Positions 34,649 to 46,015 of a DNA stretch of 64,000 bases are shown here, piece after piece. The translations under genes were made by a program, and so were the position numbers. Each line of letters starts with the position of its first letter. Within the stretch, counting starts at the first letter, position 1. Location: the NCBI GenBank assembly GCA_038363925.1, contig JAQQWL010000001.1:124001-188000 (forward strand), written 5' to 3'. The notes beneath the pieces were generated by a model, which was not told the DNA's origin, made no database searches, and worked only from the letters and a program-made list of their open reading frames with translations. Origin of the DNA: Apiospora phragmitis (lineage: Eukaryota > Ascomycota > Sordariomycetes > Amphisphaeriales > Apiosporaceae).

Positions 34649-36167
34649 TCAGAACGGACGGGAGCGGTCCGTGTAGCGGGATTGATCCGTGTAGCGGGAG
34701 TGGCCCGAGTACGCCGAGGGCGCGTAGTGGGATCGGTAGCTCTTGCTGCTGTTCTGCCGGCTCACGATATTGGCCTCGACTTCCAGTAGCCGCCTCTCCA
34801 TGTCGTCGAAACGGCTGGCCCGGATCCCATTCATGACGCGGCTGGCCCTCACCTGCACCTTGCGCATCTCCATCCTCACGCCCTTGGCTACGGACCCCGT
34901 GCTCACGCTGAACGAAGCGTCGTCCATGAACTGGAAAGCCCGGTTCTGCTCGTCGCGGAATACGTACCCCGGGTGTCCGATGGTCAGCAGGAAGACACAA
35001 ACAGTGATGGCACTGTGGGCAAGACGCGGCCGAATGTCAGTCAGCCTCTCCAATTTATCATGTGAACAGGGATAGATAGGAAAGGGAACCACAGCAAGCC
35101 AAGCGAGAGCCATAGAAGTACTGTTGAGGTATGCACTCACCATCCTTCCAACATGATAAACAGCGCCTCCTCCTTCATGAGCGCTCCGGTGTAGCCCTGA
35201 TACAGCTCAGCGACACGGTAGCAGCTCCTCGCCGTGGTCAAGACGAGGGCGATGAGAATCATAGCCATGAAAAAGCGGAGGCGGGTGTCGTAGCTAGTGG
35301 TTTCGGGGGCGCCCTTGGGGCTGCGGAAGAAGCGCACAGCAAAATCGAGAAAGAGGCAGACGAAGACGCCGATGGAGAAAACTTGCAGCGCCAGCCCGAT
35401 GACCGAGATGTGCTCACCCGTATGAACCAAGTCGCTGCCCACCTCGGCCACGGCGCTGATGATGGCCCCGGCCGACTGCAGCGTCAGAGCTAGCATGTCG
35501 GCCGGGGAGGAAAATCCACACGAGAAGGGTGGGGTTGAACCGCTTTAGATGAGGTGCGAGGTTCTGAATACTGGGGTTCATAAGTCAGCGACGAGCATCC
35601 CAGCGGAAATGGGTTGAACCCTTACGCCATAGCTAACGTGACGTAGATGCCTGCGCAATAGAATACGGGAACGATTGTCAAGCATACTGTATATGTCAGT
35701 CAGTCATACAGCTCGCTCTTACCAAAAATAGCGACAGACGAGAAGGAGGATTTGCGCACGCACTTACCTCCTTGAATCAAAAAAGGATAGAACCCAAATG
35801 GGTTATAATGCATGAATATGCGCCCTACATAGCCTGCGATGGCGCTGAGGGTACACGTAACACAGCACAGCGTGAAATACCAGGACCGCCAGTGGAACCC
35901 CAGCATGATATGGATAACCATGGCGAAAGCGTACAGAGCGATGAACATGATGTTGACGGGGAGACTCGGGAGATAGCCCGTCACGCTCATCTCCAGCGGG
36001 CACAGATCGAGGGTACAGTTGACCTTGGGCCCGAAGCCGATCATGTACCGGAGCTGTGCGGGATCCAGGCCCGCTGGGTGAGCTGCATTCAGGGGTATCG
36101 TGGAATTCGGTGTCATCAGCGGATGAGTCGTACCACCCATTGCGGTAATGCCACCGTCGTGCGCCAT
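34649..36167 (-). CDS. RTA1-family lipid-translocating membrane protein, frame broken once
   Basis: Exons on the minus strand are 36167-35768, 35686-35626, 35570-35141 and 35012-34649. All junctions have good GT-AG sites, and phases agree. The product is a multi-span RTA1-domain protein: VNIMFIALYAFAMVIHIMLG, the signature GYVGRIFMHYNPF-x3-PFLIQ, CLTIVPVFYCAGIYVTLA, FNPTLLVWIFLP, DMLALTLQSAGAI and a final CVFLLTIGHPGYVFRDEQ helix. A charged cytosolic tail ends in S/Y/R repeats. RTA1 proteins of fungi are plasma-membrane or ER proteins tied to resistance to aminocholesterol and to sphingoid-base export. Exon 3 contains a one-base surplus in the G4 run 35504-35507, between VWIFLP and ADMLALTL. 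Seven membrane helices are expected for the family. Confidence 0.85.
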
Positions 36168-36942
36168 GTTTGGTCGGTTGGCGATATGTAAGAGAAACGA
36201 ACGAATGGAAGAAAGGGAAGACGAGTAGCCAGTCCAAGAAACGCAGTCCAGGCTGCGCTCGCTTACGGAATGGCAACCGTGATAATATAGGTACGCACGA
36301 CCGGGTGCAGCAGGTTGAAACGGATGTATGAATGAATGTCTGACGGCCCTCAAAAGTATTGACAGAAACGAAGGAAACCAGAATCCGCGGCCTTAACTAG
36401 GTAGCCGGGGAGCGCAATGTGTCATTATAAGAAAGGCGATCCGCCACCACCTTCTCGAAGCCATCACGGGCTATAGATACTGTTGACGTCGAAAAGGAGG
36501 ATTTCATTTCGATATAACTTTGTGGCGTGGAAATGAAGGACGATAGGCCATGATTCCAAGAGTTATGGACGCTTCAAGAGCGTAGGCTATTTTGCTGGGC
36601 CAAGAGCGTGGCCCAGCTCAATAGTAAACTGTATCTCCGACCGATGTGAGGCCTAAAAGGCGGCTTCATAGTTTCCCCTTGTCTCTAAGTTTTGGGGCGC
36701 GGTCACGAGCGTTGGAGATTTACACAAGGGCGTGCTGGTGCGTTATTGGACAAGTCACATCTCGAGCTATACCTTGTCGGAAATAAACGTGATGTGCCAC
36801 ATGTTTCCTTCCTAGCAGTTTTCACAGCTCAAATAGATGAAATACCTTGGTCCAGCATACTCTCCCGCGGAATTGATTCATCCTAAGCGAGATATTTGAG
36901 AGGTGCTGGAGCGGTCAGGCCATGTCAAGTTTATCTGTGAAT
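36168..36942. other. Intergenic region upstream of the RTA1-like gene
   Basis: There is no supported frame. It holds the RTA1-like gene promoter (left) and the 3' end of the MFS gene (right). Confidence 0.45.
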
Positions 36943-38626
36943 TTAGAGCTTGACAGCTCTGAAAACAACAATAGCTAGCACATAACAGGCTGCGCTGACG
37001 AAGAACGGGGTGCCTAAAGCAGCACCCTCGGTATTGATCCCATGAACCCAGAGAACAGCCATTAAGGGCGCGCCAAGCAATGAGCCCAGGGTTTTAACCA
37101 TCACAACCAACGAGAAGATGTGTGTTTCTGGGTCGATTGACCCTGCCAGATCTCCGTCATGTTTTGGGGCAATCGCCGGTGACTTGAGTAGCGACAGGGT
37201 AAAGATTGGGAGGGCAGAGCCCAAAGCATAGATGAGCAACGAAGGGAAAAGCAGCCAGATCTCAGCTGAAACTGCGATCGCAGAAGCACCAATCACGGAG
37301 ATGAACCAGCAGACCAACGCATACCGAGCATTAGCTCTATCGGTGTCGCTGTTTCCCGTGGATGCGCCTGCTGAAGAGTGCCGCGATTGAAGGAGCCAAG
37401 GTATCACGACTGTGAGGAGGACAAAATTGACCACGGCCTTGCCGGACAGCAGATACCCGGCAGAGGCAAAACTCCAGTGATAGCGTTTGGAAATGTACTG
37501 TGGAAGCAGCTTGGTGTCTGAGCTTGCCAACGAGGATAGGAAAAAGCATATGAACAACAACGTCAAGTTGCGTGGGTGGCTCGCAATAACTGATCGCAGA
37601 GTTCGAATTCGCTTCATAATGGCTCTCAGGATTGAATCTTGAGTCTTTGGAACTGCCGGAGCCAATGAGGATATCAGAGGCTCTGCTTGCTCCAGCGTGG
37701 CGGCGGTGTCAGAATGGTTACTTCCGGCCTTTCCTAGATGGTCAGGGAGCAATGACACGGCGGGAATAGCGAGCAATAGCAGAGCTATGCATATCCAAAA
37801 CGGCAACCAGATGAGCACCGTCATGGATACCGCGGCGAGCGCTGGCCCGCCGAGAGCAACCACGTAGGATATGGAGCCCATCCAGCCAAAGTAAGTCGCT
37901 CTGATCACCTGTTAGCCAGCAGCCGGTCTTGCCAAGATGACTTCACTTACCGAAGGACATAATCGTCCGTAATCCCCGAGGCGATTGTGTATGTTATCGA
38001 GTTGAAGACACAATCGCCACCGAGCACAGATAAAATGGGGGCGGCGATGATGGCACTGGTTGGCAGAGCGTGCTCAAAATAGCCAACCACGACTGCCCAG
38101 ACAAGCATCCAAACTCTTGGGACCAAGTTCAGCCATAATACGGCACGCTGGCCATACTTTTCGGCCATGAAACCGAGAGGTATAGTCATGACGAAATCTG
38201 TGTCGTTGTTAGCGACCCATCACCCCCTGTGATCATATTCCCGTTGTGATGCGATGCAGGGGCCTAGAACGGCTTAGGCGGAGACGGCTTACCACCGACG
38301 ATCCAAGCTGTGTCGACGGCGCCTTGAATCCATGCCAGTCCCCGCTGCACCTCGTCGACCTTGCATAATTCCTCCGGGACGGTGCCATCATGACCAATCC
38401 GGGATTTGTCGTGCTCTGTGTAATATTCGCGACAAAGCCGCCTCTCGATGATGCGGTTCAACGGGAGACTCGAGAGGCTTGGGCGAAATTGACCAGGAAG
38501 AGTAGGATAAGCAGGGCACTAATGGCGGCGCGACGAGGAACTGGACCGCGCCTAGCCTTTTGATTGTCGTCTCTCCTGCCTCGCTGCGCGCCCAGGATCG
38601 AGAAAAGAGTCCGTGTCATCCTCCAT
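36943..38626 (-). CDS. Major facilitator superfamily transporter, frame broken near the N-terminus
   Basis: Exons are 38626-38293, 38197-37951 and 37900-36943, with clean GT-AG introns. After a charged N-terminus (MEDDTDSFLDPGRAARQERR) come the first membrane helix AAISALLILLFLVNFAQAS and the segment NRIIERRLCREYYTEHD. The segment PEELCKVDEVQRGLAWIQGA and the helix pair around the MFS motif PLGFMAEKYGQRAVLWL follow. A central cytosolic loop and six further helices complete a 12-span protein. The CREYY...CK-VQ layout is typical of an ascomycete MFS subfamily often found beside secondary-metabolism genes; the substrate is unknown. Two single-base frame changes lie in the first exon, at the T4 run 38558-38561 and near 38463-38465. 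Both are repaired by one base in a short homopolymer. Confidence 0.78.
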
Positions 38627-39096
38627 GGCACGTTGGATCTTGGATCTTTTCGTACTTACAATCAAGAAGTTGAAAGTGGCAGATCCGGAGGGTGCTTATC
38701 ACTGTCGGTGTTACAAATCCACAAGGTCCGACCCACTAAAGCCATTTAGGAAACCCCAGGCTTACAAGACCACCTTAACCACCGCCCCTCCCCAGAATCC
38801 CCGATCTACTGATCAATCTACCTGCCGTTTCAGGTACTTCCTTGTGCGAGGTAGGCATCTTCTTAATGACCACAAGGCATTTGATTCCGCGTTTACAACG
38901 TTATTGGATGTAACCTATCCTACTTTATCACTGGACTTGACGGAACACCTTCGCATGTATATGGACAATCTATTGGGTGTTTCTTCATTGGTGTGATATA
39001 ATATCCAAGCGTTTCCATGCAATCCCAATTGCGTTGCTATTCAGGATCCTGCTCACCCCATCCATCAATCGCAGGACTCGAGAGCGGGTCACTAGC
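38627..39096. other. Intergenic region without a supported gene
   Basis: This should contain the MFS gene promoter and the 3' end of the next minus-strand gene. The short plus-strand frame at 38613-38996 has no domain-like features. Confidence 0.4.
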
Positions 39097-40358
39097 CTAG
39101 TCGCTGCTCTGCATGATCGCAGCGCCATTGTCTGATGGCGTCTCGTTGGCCATGGTATCCATGCACAAGCCCGTCTCCTGGATCCCCAGGACCGACTCCA
39201 GCGCCGTCGCGAACACGCAGCGAACGAGCTGCAGCTCGCCGCCAAACTCGCTGTTGGTGGCCAAGACGACGCTCTGGGTGGCCTCGGTGTGCTCGTCCAT
39301 GACGATGAAGGCGTTGTAGTGCAGCTTCACCTTGTCGAAGTCCGGCTTCGGGAAGGCGCTGCGTACCACCATGTCCACCTCGCCCGCCGAGAAGCCCAGC
39401 AGCTCGTCCGCCAGCGCCGGCTTCGCGGCCGGGGGTTCGAGGGCCGGCTGCTCGAAGAAGGGCGCCCTCAGCGAGGTGATGAATGCCACGGCAGGCTGGA
39501 CCTCGTCTTCCTCCTCATCTTCACCGTCGCCGTTATTGGCCTTTGACGACGACTCCTTGACGAAAGCCTGAATCGTCTGTGTCTAATATTAGTACTAGGT
39601 CAAGCGACAAGGTCTTACTGCTGTAATCCTACCTCAAGGCTGATATCCGCGGTTCGGAAGACGGGGAGGTAGGGATGGGCCGTCTCGCCACGGCCCTCCA
39701 TCGCACAATCCTCATCCCACGCCGGGCTCGGCTTCCATTTGGCCGATCGGAGCTTGGAGGGCTGATCGCGCAGCGCCTGGACCCTTTCGGCGTTCCATAC
39801 TCCTCCTACAGCAGCGGCCTCGTTACGCAGGATGCGGGCGGCGGTGGAGTCCTCGGCGGCTTCAAGGTCCTCCAACAGGGACACGACCGAGTCAAGGTTG
39901 CAGCGGATATTGACATTGCTCGTGTTTTCTTCGTCATCGTCCTCTGCATCCCCTTTCGTGCGGTTTTCGTACTCGAATGAGCTTACATAGCACGTGGTGC
40001 GGTCTTCGGCCGAGTGGCTGTCCAGGACGGCGTAGGCCTTGGTGGACGCCATGTTGTCGCGGACCATGGCCTGGCGCATCGTCTCCCTAGATTCGCCCTC
40101 CCCATCCTCGTCCAAGTTGACGAAGGGCGACTCGTATGCGGTGATAGGTCTGTTATCCGCCGTAATTATTTCGGACAGGTCCGACTTTACAGGTAAGACC
40201 AGCTTTTCGTTGGAGAGAACAGCATCATTGATGAGCTGTGTCATTGAGCGTTAGCTCCCAGCCGGGTTTGGGTCAGTTCAGTGAGTCGATCTTACGTTTA
40301 TATCGACATCCTCCGAGTTGGAGATGACAAGGTACCGCTGCTGCGCTCCGTTGCTCAT
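39097..40358 (-). CDS. Conserved fungal protein of unknown function
   Basis: Exons are 40358-40296, 40235-39633 and 39576-39097. The introns are 60 bp (GTAAGA...ACACAG) and 56 bp (GTAGGA...ACACAG), both in phase 0, giving about 381 residues in an unbroken frame. The protein is acidic, with no signal peptide or membrane segment. It begins MSNGAQQRYLVISNSEDVDI and contains LVLPVKSDLSEIITADNRPI, an Asp/Glu-rich linker (AEDDDEENTS) and a C-terminal domain with VKLHYNAFIVMDEHTEATQS and GGELQLVRCVFATALESVLG. It reads like a soluble intracellular factor. I do not recognise the family. Confidence 0.7.
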
Positions 40359-41955
40359 GTTGACTGGTGACAGTATGGCTTCCGAACTTCTTTCTGTTAT
40401 CGAGGAATGGATTTGGCAGGTTTTAGGGGCTTGAAAAGAGACCGGGAATGATGAGCTTGTTGAAGTTTGCTGAGCACGTTGATACACCAAACTGAGAGAT
40501 TGCAAAATACTACGAGAAAGTCTTGATACTGGGATACGAATCATTTGAGGTACGACTAAGCCGTGACTGGGGAGGGTGATTATGTACGTCCCAAACAGCA
40601 AGGAAAGATGACGACGCGGTCTCGTTAAGGCTTGGATGGTTGGTTTGGGGGAACCGCCCCGCCAATTAAGGATCCTGGCTGTTAATCGATCAGATCGTGG
40701 GTGGGAGGGACAAGCACAAAAGAAGACACACAGCCCCAATACAGTAAGGGAATATTCTTTCTTTTCGCCTAGGAGGTATTTATTACGCTCTGTAATTGGC
40801 AGATTGGGCTGGGGTTTACTAAAACGCACCGGGACCGGTCCGCTGAGCCCAAACCCACATCTCTAAGAATAGCAACCAACCAACGCTAATTACTTCTCCA
40901 GTAAGTCGCTTGTGGGAGCAGTGCCAGGAAACCTGTCAGCACACATGCATAAAGTGCCATGCTGTGCAGCCTCAGCTATGACGACATGCCAGACTACATG
41001 TTTATATACAGCCCCCAAAGTTCCTAGGTTATGGGTTTGGTGTGTAAGCGAACGCGACGGCACACGTAAAGCGTCTCCAGTTAAAGCTGACGGAAGACTG
41101 CCATTACCCAGAACTCTCCTCGAAAAGGCCTGAGCTCAGCTCAGCTCAGCTTATACATACTTGCGTATGTGCACAGCAAAAGCCTGTATCAATGTCTGAC
41201 ATTGCAGATGGGCTTCTCCCTAGATAGCTTCGTACCGCAGGTCACACTTTAATGCGGTCGCGCTTAGTCATAGCGCAAAAGGGGGCCGGTTGCCAAAGCA
41301 CTTCACAACGGACAACAAAACTACCCGTGTAAAATAGAAAAAAAAGTGACAAAAACTAGTGTTCAGGAGAGAGGCGTTCCAGCCATGCACCAAAATAAGA
41401 AAACGCTGAGCAGTGTGACATAGAAACCTTAGACCATCATCGTATTTGCATTCTCTAACAGAGTAAGCTACAATTGCACAGTGGACGTGAATATGCCGTT
41501 TTGGTATCAGTGGGATATCTCCATTTCCATTTGCACGAAAGCTTCACGGAGAGCTAAAGAGAGAGGTTTCGTGAAAGATACAGCATCCCTGAGATGATGA
41601 TAATACCATCAAGAAAAGCGTAACTCGAATCAACGATTGTGTATATATCAGACAGCTGAATGCCTTCTTGTAGATAGCTATAAGAACATTTTGAAGCTAT
41701 CTGGGCAGTAGAAAAGAATCCCACAAAACATCAAGCCAGAAAAAAAAGGGGGTTAGTTGCAAAGAAAGGGCCAAGTAGGCCCCTCCAGATCAACATGAGA
41801 AGAAGTGGAATATGATACCGGGAGAAACCCAAAACGCCCGTAGAAACCATCAAATGCCTCCGCACCCAAAATGCTCAGAGTAATGCATACAAAGGAAAAG
41901 GCCCCTCAAGTCAAGGTAGACGCCCGCTTAAGCCCGGAAGGCAATACCGACCTTC
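40359..41955. other. Intergenic region without a supported gene
   Basis: Short frames only. A small tandem of AGCTC units lies at about 41134-41150 (GAGCTCAGCTCAGCTCAGC). The right part is probably the 3' untranslated region of the nuclease-like gene. Confidence 0.45.
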
Positions 41956-42837
41956 TCATCGCAGGCCTCGACGCCCTCGGCCTCCTCCTCCTTCTCCTCC
42001 TCCCTCTTCCTCCTCGACGTCGGGGACATCGTCAACATCGCGGGCCCCGACGCCCTCCTCCGCCTCTTCCTCGACATCGGGCACATCATGGACGTCCAGG
42101 TCGGCCTCCTCGACATCACGGGCCTCGACTCCGTCATCGAGCTCCTCCTCCTCCTCCACGTCGGGGACGTCGTCGACGTCGCCGCCCAGGTCGGCCTCCT
42201 CGGCGCGCACGGTGATGGTGGTCGAGTTGCCGTCGTAGACGGCGTCCTCGAAGACGGGGATGTCCTCGGCGCCGATGTCGAGAGAGCGCGTGAAGACGCC
42301 CTTGGCGGTGGCCGTGAACTGGTGGCCGTCGTTGACGCACTTGGGCGCGGCGCCGCACCAGTCCTGCGGCAGGTTCTGGATGTTGTCCCACTTGGTGGTC
42401 CAGACGGCCGAGGTCTTGGCCGTGCCCAGGCCGCTCACCTTGCCGCTCTGCTTCTTCTGCTCGGCCGTGGGGACGCAGCGCAGCTGGACGGGCTTGCCGG
42501 CGCCCTTGAGCCCCCCTTCCTTGCTGGAGGCGTAGGGGTACTCGTCGGGCGACGTGTTCTTGGTGTTGCCGTTCTTCCAGTACTTGTTGTGCTTGCTGTT
42601 CTCGGCGCACGGCTTGCTGTTGTAGCCCCAGGCGATGCGGTTCTGCTCGCCCTTCTTCTTTGAGGCCTTGGCGTCCTTGTTGCCGCCGCCGTGCAGGCCC
42701 GCGGGTAGGCCCGCGCACTTGACCGCCCAGCAGGTGTTGAGGCAGATCTGGGGCGTCTTGCTGCAGTCGTAGACGATGCCCTTGGCGGTGACGGCCGAGG
42801 CGGCCATGGCGAGGAGGGTGACGGTGCTGGTGTGCAT
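41956..42837 (-). CDS. Secreted NucA/NucB-type deoxyribonuclease-like protein with acidic repeat tail
   Basis: The ATG at 42837 is followed by a signal peptide (MHTSTVTLLAMAASAVTAKG). The mature part has Cys-rich YDCSKTPQICLNTCWAVKC, then RIAWGYNSKPC, the family core SPDEYPYASSKEGGLKG and VQLRCVPTAEQKKQ. These match the DEYP(F/Y)AS-x-(E/Q)GG...CVP layout of the NucA/NucB deoxyribonuclease domain. The domain ends near DWCGAAPKCVNDG. From about residue 205 the protein turns into acidic repeats (DVDDVPDVEEE and DVEEADLDVHDVPDVEEEAE). It probably acts as an extracellular nuclease. The end is uncertain: near 41990-42010 another frame continues the acidic pattern to GVEACDEKVGIAFRA with a stop at 41928, so a one-base shift may again be involved. 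Confidence 0.8.
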   Translation of the reverse strand: MHTSTVTLLAMAASAVTAKGIVYDCSKTPQICLNTCWAVKCAGLPAGLHGGGNKDAKASKKKGEQNRIAWGYNSKPCAENSKHNKYWKNGNTKNTSPDEYPYASSKEGGLKGAGKPVQLRCVPTAEQKKQSGKVSGLGTAKTSAVWTTKWDNIQNLPQDWCGAAPKCVNDGHQFTATAKGVFTRSLDIGAEDIPVFEDAVYDGNSTTITVRAEEADLGGDVDDVPDVEEEEELDDGVEARDVEEADLDVHDVPDVEEEAEEGVGARDVDDVPDVEEEEGGGEGGGGRGRRGLR

Positions 42838-44524
42838 TTTGGGCTATGTAGATATATATATAGGAAAGGTTTCGTTGTAAATGATGATTCAAGAGGAGAC
42901 GAAGAGGAGTTAGAAAGAAGGCGGTTAAGAAGTGAATCTGCAATGAAAGGCTTGAGTGTCTTGGTGTTGATGAGTAGTGAAGATAATCCAACTTACACCG
43001 AGGACATCTCGTATCTCTTATACTTCTTCGTCATCCCTCACCCGAGCCTTCCCCTCAAGTGTCGTAGTAAACATCACTCCCACAAGCTCGTCTATTGATA
43101 GAAGTCATCTACAATCCACTCTATCCCGAGGACCCTTAGAGAAAGCATCTTGGGATCGTGACCTCGCGTAATACGTTTACTATCATGTCAGGCTTATGTG
43201 GATACAAAGTCTGTATAGTCAGCCTCTGGGCCCACAGTAAGTAATGATGCACGCATAGCTCGTTCAGCTCTCTGGGAGTGGTCCCCCAAAACAGCAACTG
43301 CAGGCACATAAGCATGCATATTGAGGCGGTCCGGGGATCTCTTGGCGGCTTGGGGGCCGCAGATTACACACGCTGCCGCCTGCGAAGGAATACCCCTAAT
43401 ACAACCCTGTGGCGATATGATATGCACTTACTCCTATGGAAGCGAAGAGTGGTCTAGACCCCAAATCGGGCCCGACCTGAACATAGCTCATCCCACATAT
43501 GTAACGGTCACTCCGACTGCGGGATTAGGGTATGGACAAGAATGGTGAGACTTGGGCCAAGGCAGCCTCTACTAAGAAACCATTGTTCTCTCTTTTATGA
43601 TAGGGTGTGCCTGACTTGGCGGTGCTGACGGTGCTGACTGCAACCATCGCCCCAGGAGGGGGCTTGCTTAGGTCATGCTGGGGAAACAATGCTCAGGTGC
43701 AAGTAATCAGGCGCTTATTTCTCGCTCGATAGAGGCTTATGGATTGCATTCAATTAATTGTCTGAATTGTCTGGTAAAGAAAAGTAGTTAAAGAAACAAA
43801 TCGAATCGTTCTCACTGTTCTTCTTCGAGGACAATTGAGATCAGGCAGGTTGTAGCGATCACGTAGTAAAGCACACTGTAGTAGTCTGCTTACACCGTGT
43901 GGACATTGACCGATTATATGCGCAAGCTCTCTGAAGATAAGATAGAATGACAGAACGCGTAATAGCTCCATGTCTTACTATTTGCAGTACACAGGAATAC
44001 TCGTATCAGTAGTAGCCAGCCAGATCGCAACGGCCAGTTATGGACTATGTATGGCCGCTCGGGATGAGGAATATACTCCGTATGACTATGTGTTTTCAAA
44101 GATATGAAGCCTTGTCTTATGCCAGCTATCGCTTACGTGGAATGCCCAACAGAGTTGCGGGATGGCACTTGAACAGTCATTACCTTCCAGTATTAATAGC
44201 AAGCGTTTGTTTGAATTTGGTTCACCTCAGCCACAGTTTTGATACTGGGGCCCCTTAGTATCGGTGAGAGAATCAAGAAAATACGTGTTTTAGCACAGGT
44301 CACTGATCTGGTACTGTGTGCTTATATATCCCAAAGACGCCCCTAAAGTCGCCCGTCGCCTTAATGGGTGATTATGTCCATGGTTACATGTATATTAGCT
44401 CCCTACTTATCGATGCCCTCATCTGGAAAGGGAGAAAGAATCCGACTCTCAAGGGCCCCGAAGGACAGACTCGGGTCATATGTACTCGATTTATGCCAGC
44501 CATATACGCTCTTACGGCAGATCA
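42838..44524. other. Intergenic region without a supported gene
   Basis: Short frames only, with no domain-like sequence. The left end holds the promoter of the secreted nuclease-like gene. A tATATATATAta-type run lies at 42851-42860. Confidence 0.45.
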
Positions 44525-45366
44525 TCAAGTAGCATGCTCTTCCAGTAGCGTGCTCTTCCCCTCGCCGTCCAAACCTGCCCACTTCGGCTTCCCGTCCGGT
44601 ATATCAACCACCCGCTGGGAGTAGAAGATATGACTCCTGGTAGTAGTTGGGTTATTAGCCAGATATGGACAAAAAAAGGGGGCAATGAAAGGTGTAACTT
44701 ACTTGGGGTTGAACAGATCCCGTTCCTTTTGGCCGGCAAACTTGATGAGCGTCGGGAACAGCAGCACCATGTTCCGCCCTCGTCCATGATGGGCGTCCGG
44801 CAGTGTGCGCAGCTCAGCTTGCAAGGCAGGTCGTGGCCCAAGTGGCGCGTCTCGGAGTGGTAAAAGACCAGGTCCTCGGCGCCCTTCTCGAACATCATGT
44901 CCTCCTTGTGGAATATGGCGGCCCATTGGAACGGTGCGCCTAGTAGATGCATTAGCCTGGTGTAAGTATCATCTCCATGCAATACGGCGGGGGTTATCAT
45001 CGCCGACTTACCATGCATAACTTGGCAGCCGCGGCAATGGCAGAACTTTGCGTTCAGAGGCTGGTCCTTGCTGAGCCAATACTTGACGCGTCCGCAGTGG
45101 CAGGCTCCCTGGAGCTTCTTGTCGAAGGCTGCAGGGTCGGCGGCGTGGTAGGGTGACCTCTGGAGGAAATCTTGTTGAATGATATCTGGATTGCCGGCCA
45201 TCTTGTGGGATATCAGACGTCTTTGGTGCTCCGGAGGACTTTTGGTGTATGTAGCGCGTGCTGCCGCTGGAAGGGACCGAGTTGGCGACAGGCGCAAATG
45301 TGGCAGCTCGCGGGAACAATGACGTAGTAGGTGCGTCGAGCTGTTGATGATGGGGCTCCGGAACAT
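44525..45366 (-). CDS. GFA-domain (glutathione-dependent formaldehyde-activating-like) protein, frame broken once
   Basis: Exons are 45366-45012, 44939-44703 and 44636-44525; both introns close in phase. The GFA fold's zinc-binding cysteines are present: GACHCGRVKYWL, FCHCRGCQVMHG and KLSCAHCRTPIMDEGR. The typical KEDMMFEKGAEDLVFYHSE and the C-terminal SHIFYSQRVVDIPDGKPKWAG follow. A one-base shortage in the C3 run 44777-44779 (between MDEG and RNMVLLFPTLIKFA) shifts the frame. GFA proteins bind glutathione adducts or related small thiols; the substrate here is unknown. Two starts are possible. MAGNPDIIQQ at about 45201 is the usual type. The ATG at 45366 adds 55 residues rich in Arg, Ser and Leu with few acids, resembling a mitochondrial presequence. 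Confidence 0.82.
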
Positions 45367-46015
45367 CGAGTGTTGTGATGTTTGCTTTTGGTAGGGTCCG
45401 TTCGAAATAGCACGAGTATGTGATAATTCCCTACTTACTTAAAATGGATCATGATTTGTTTAGTCGAGGAATATCGAGATTGAGTTTTGTTCCTGCATGT
45501 GACCCAGCCAGAAGCAGGCACTGAAGACTGAAGCCCTCCATCCTGACGTCAAGAGCGATGATAATCCGATAATTCCTAGTGGTAACCTTAGTGTGCCAAG
45601 ACATCCTGACAGCACCCCCACTAACTGCAACTAACCTAGCAGCATACCCGGTACTGTAGCACTGGAGCACTGGAGCCCCAGAGCCCGGGTCGGGTCGTCT
45701 GGCCCAAAGCGATGCAACTCAATCCTCTTTTGATTGGTTGTGGTTTCCGAAAAGAGGATTTGGTCGTCTCTAAGCTGTGCTGTAATAGTCTTGGACAGGA
45801 ACAATTGTTGTAGATGATGATGTGCAACCAGAACCAAGCAGACGGTTGGTTACACCGCGGCTGATTCGTGATTGGCCAGGTAACAAGTAGCTTCCCGTCG
45901 CACTAACAACCTCGCTGTGTTCAATGTTCAGATTTCCATCTGCAATCTCGTTCCTTCTCCCCCATCATCATACCCAATTTCCACCTCATCCGGCAACACG
46001 CGCGGACAAGACAAG
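45367..46015. promoter_or_regulatory. Divergent intergenic region
   Basis: These 649 bp lie between the start codons of the GFA-domain gene (minus) and the wax-synthase-like gene (plus), so both promoters are here. Pyrimidine-rich tracts precede the plus-strand ATG at 46016, as is common in fungal promoters. Confidence 0.35.

Noticed and set aside
42134..42991. 285-codon minus-strand frame overlapping the secreted nuclease gene
   Set aside because: Shadow frame rich in Arg/His/Gln; the other frame has a signal peptide and the NucA/NucB motif.
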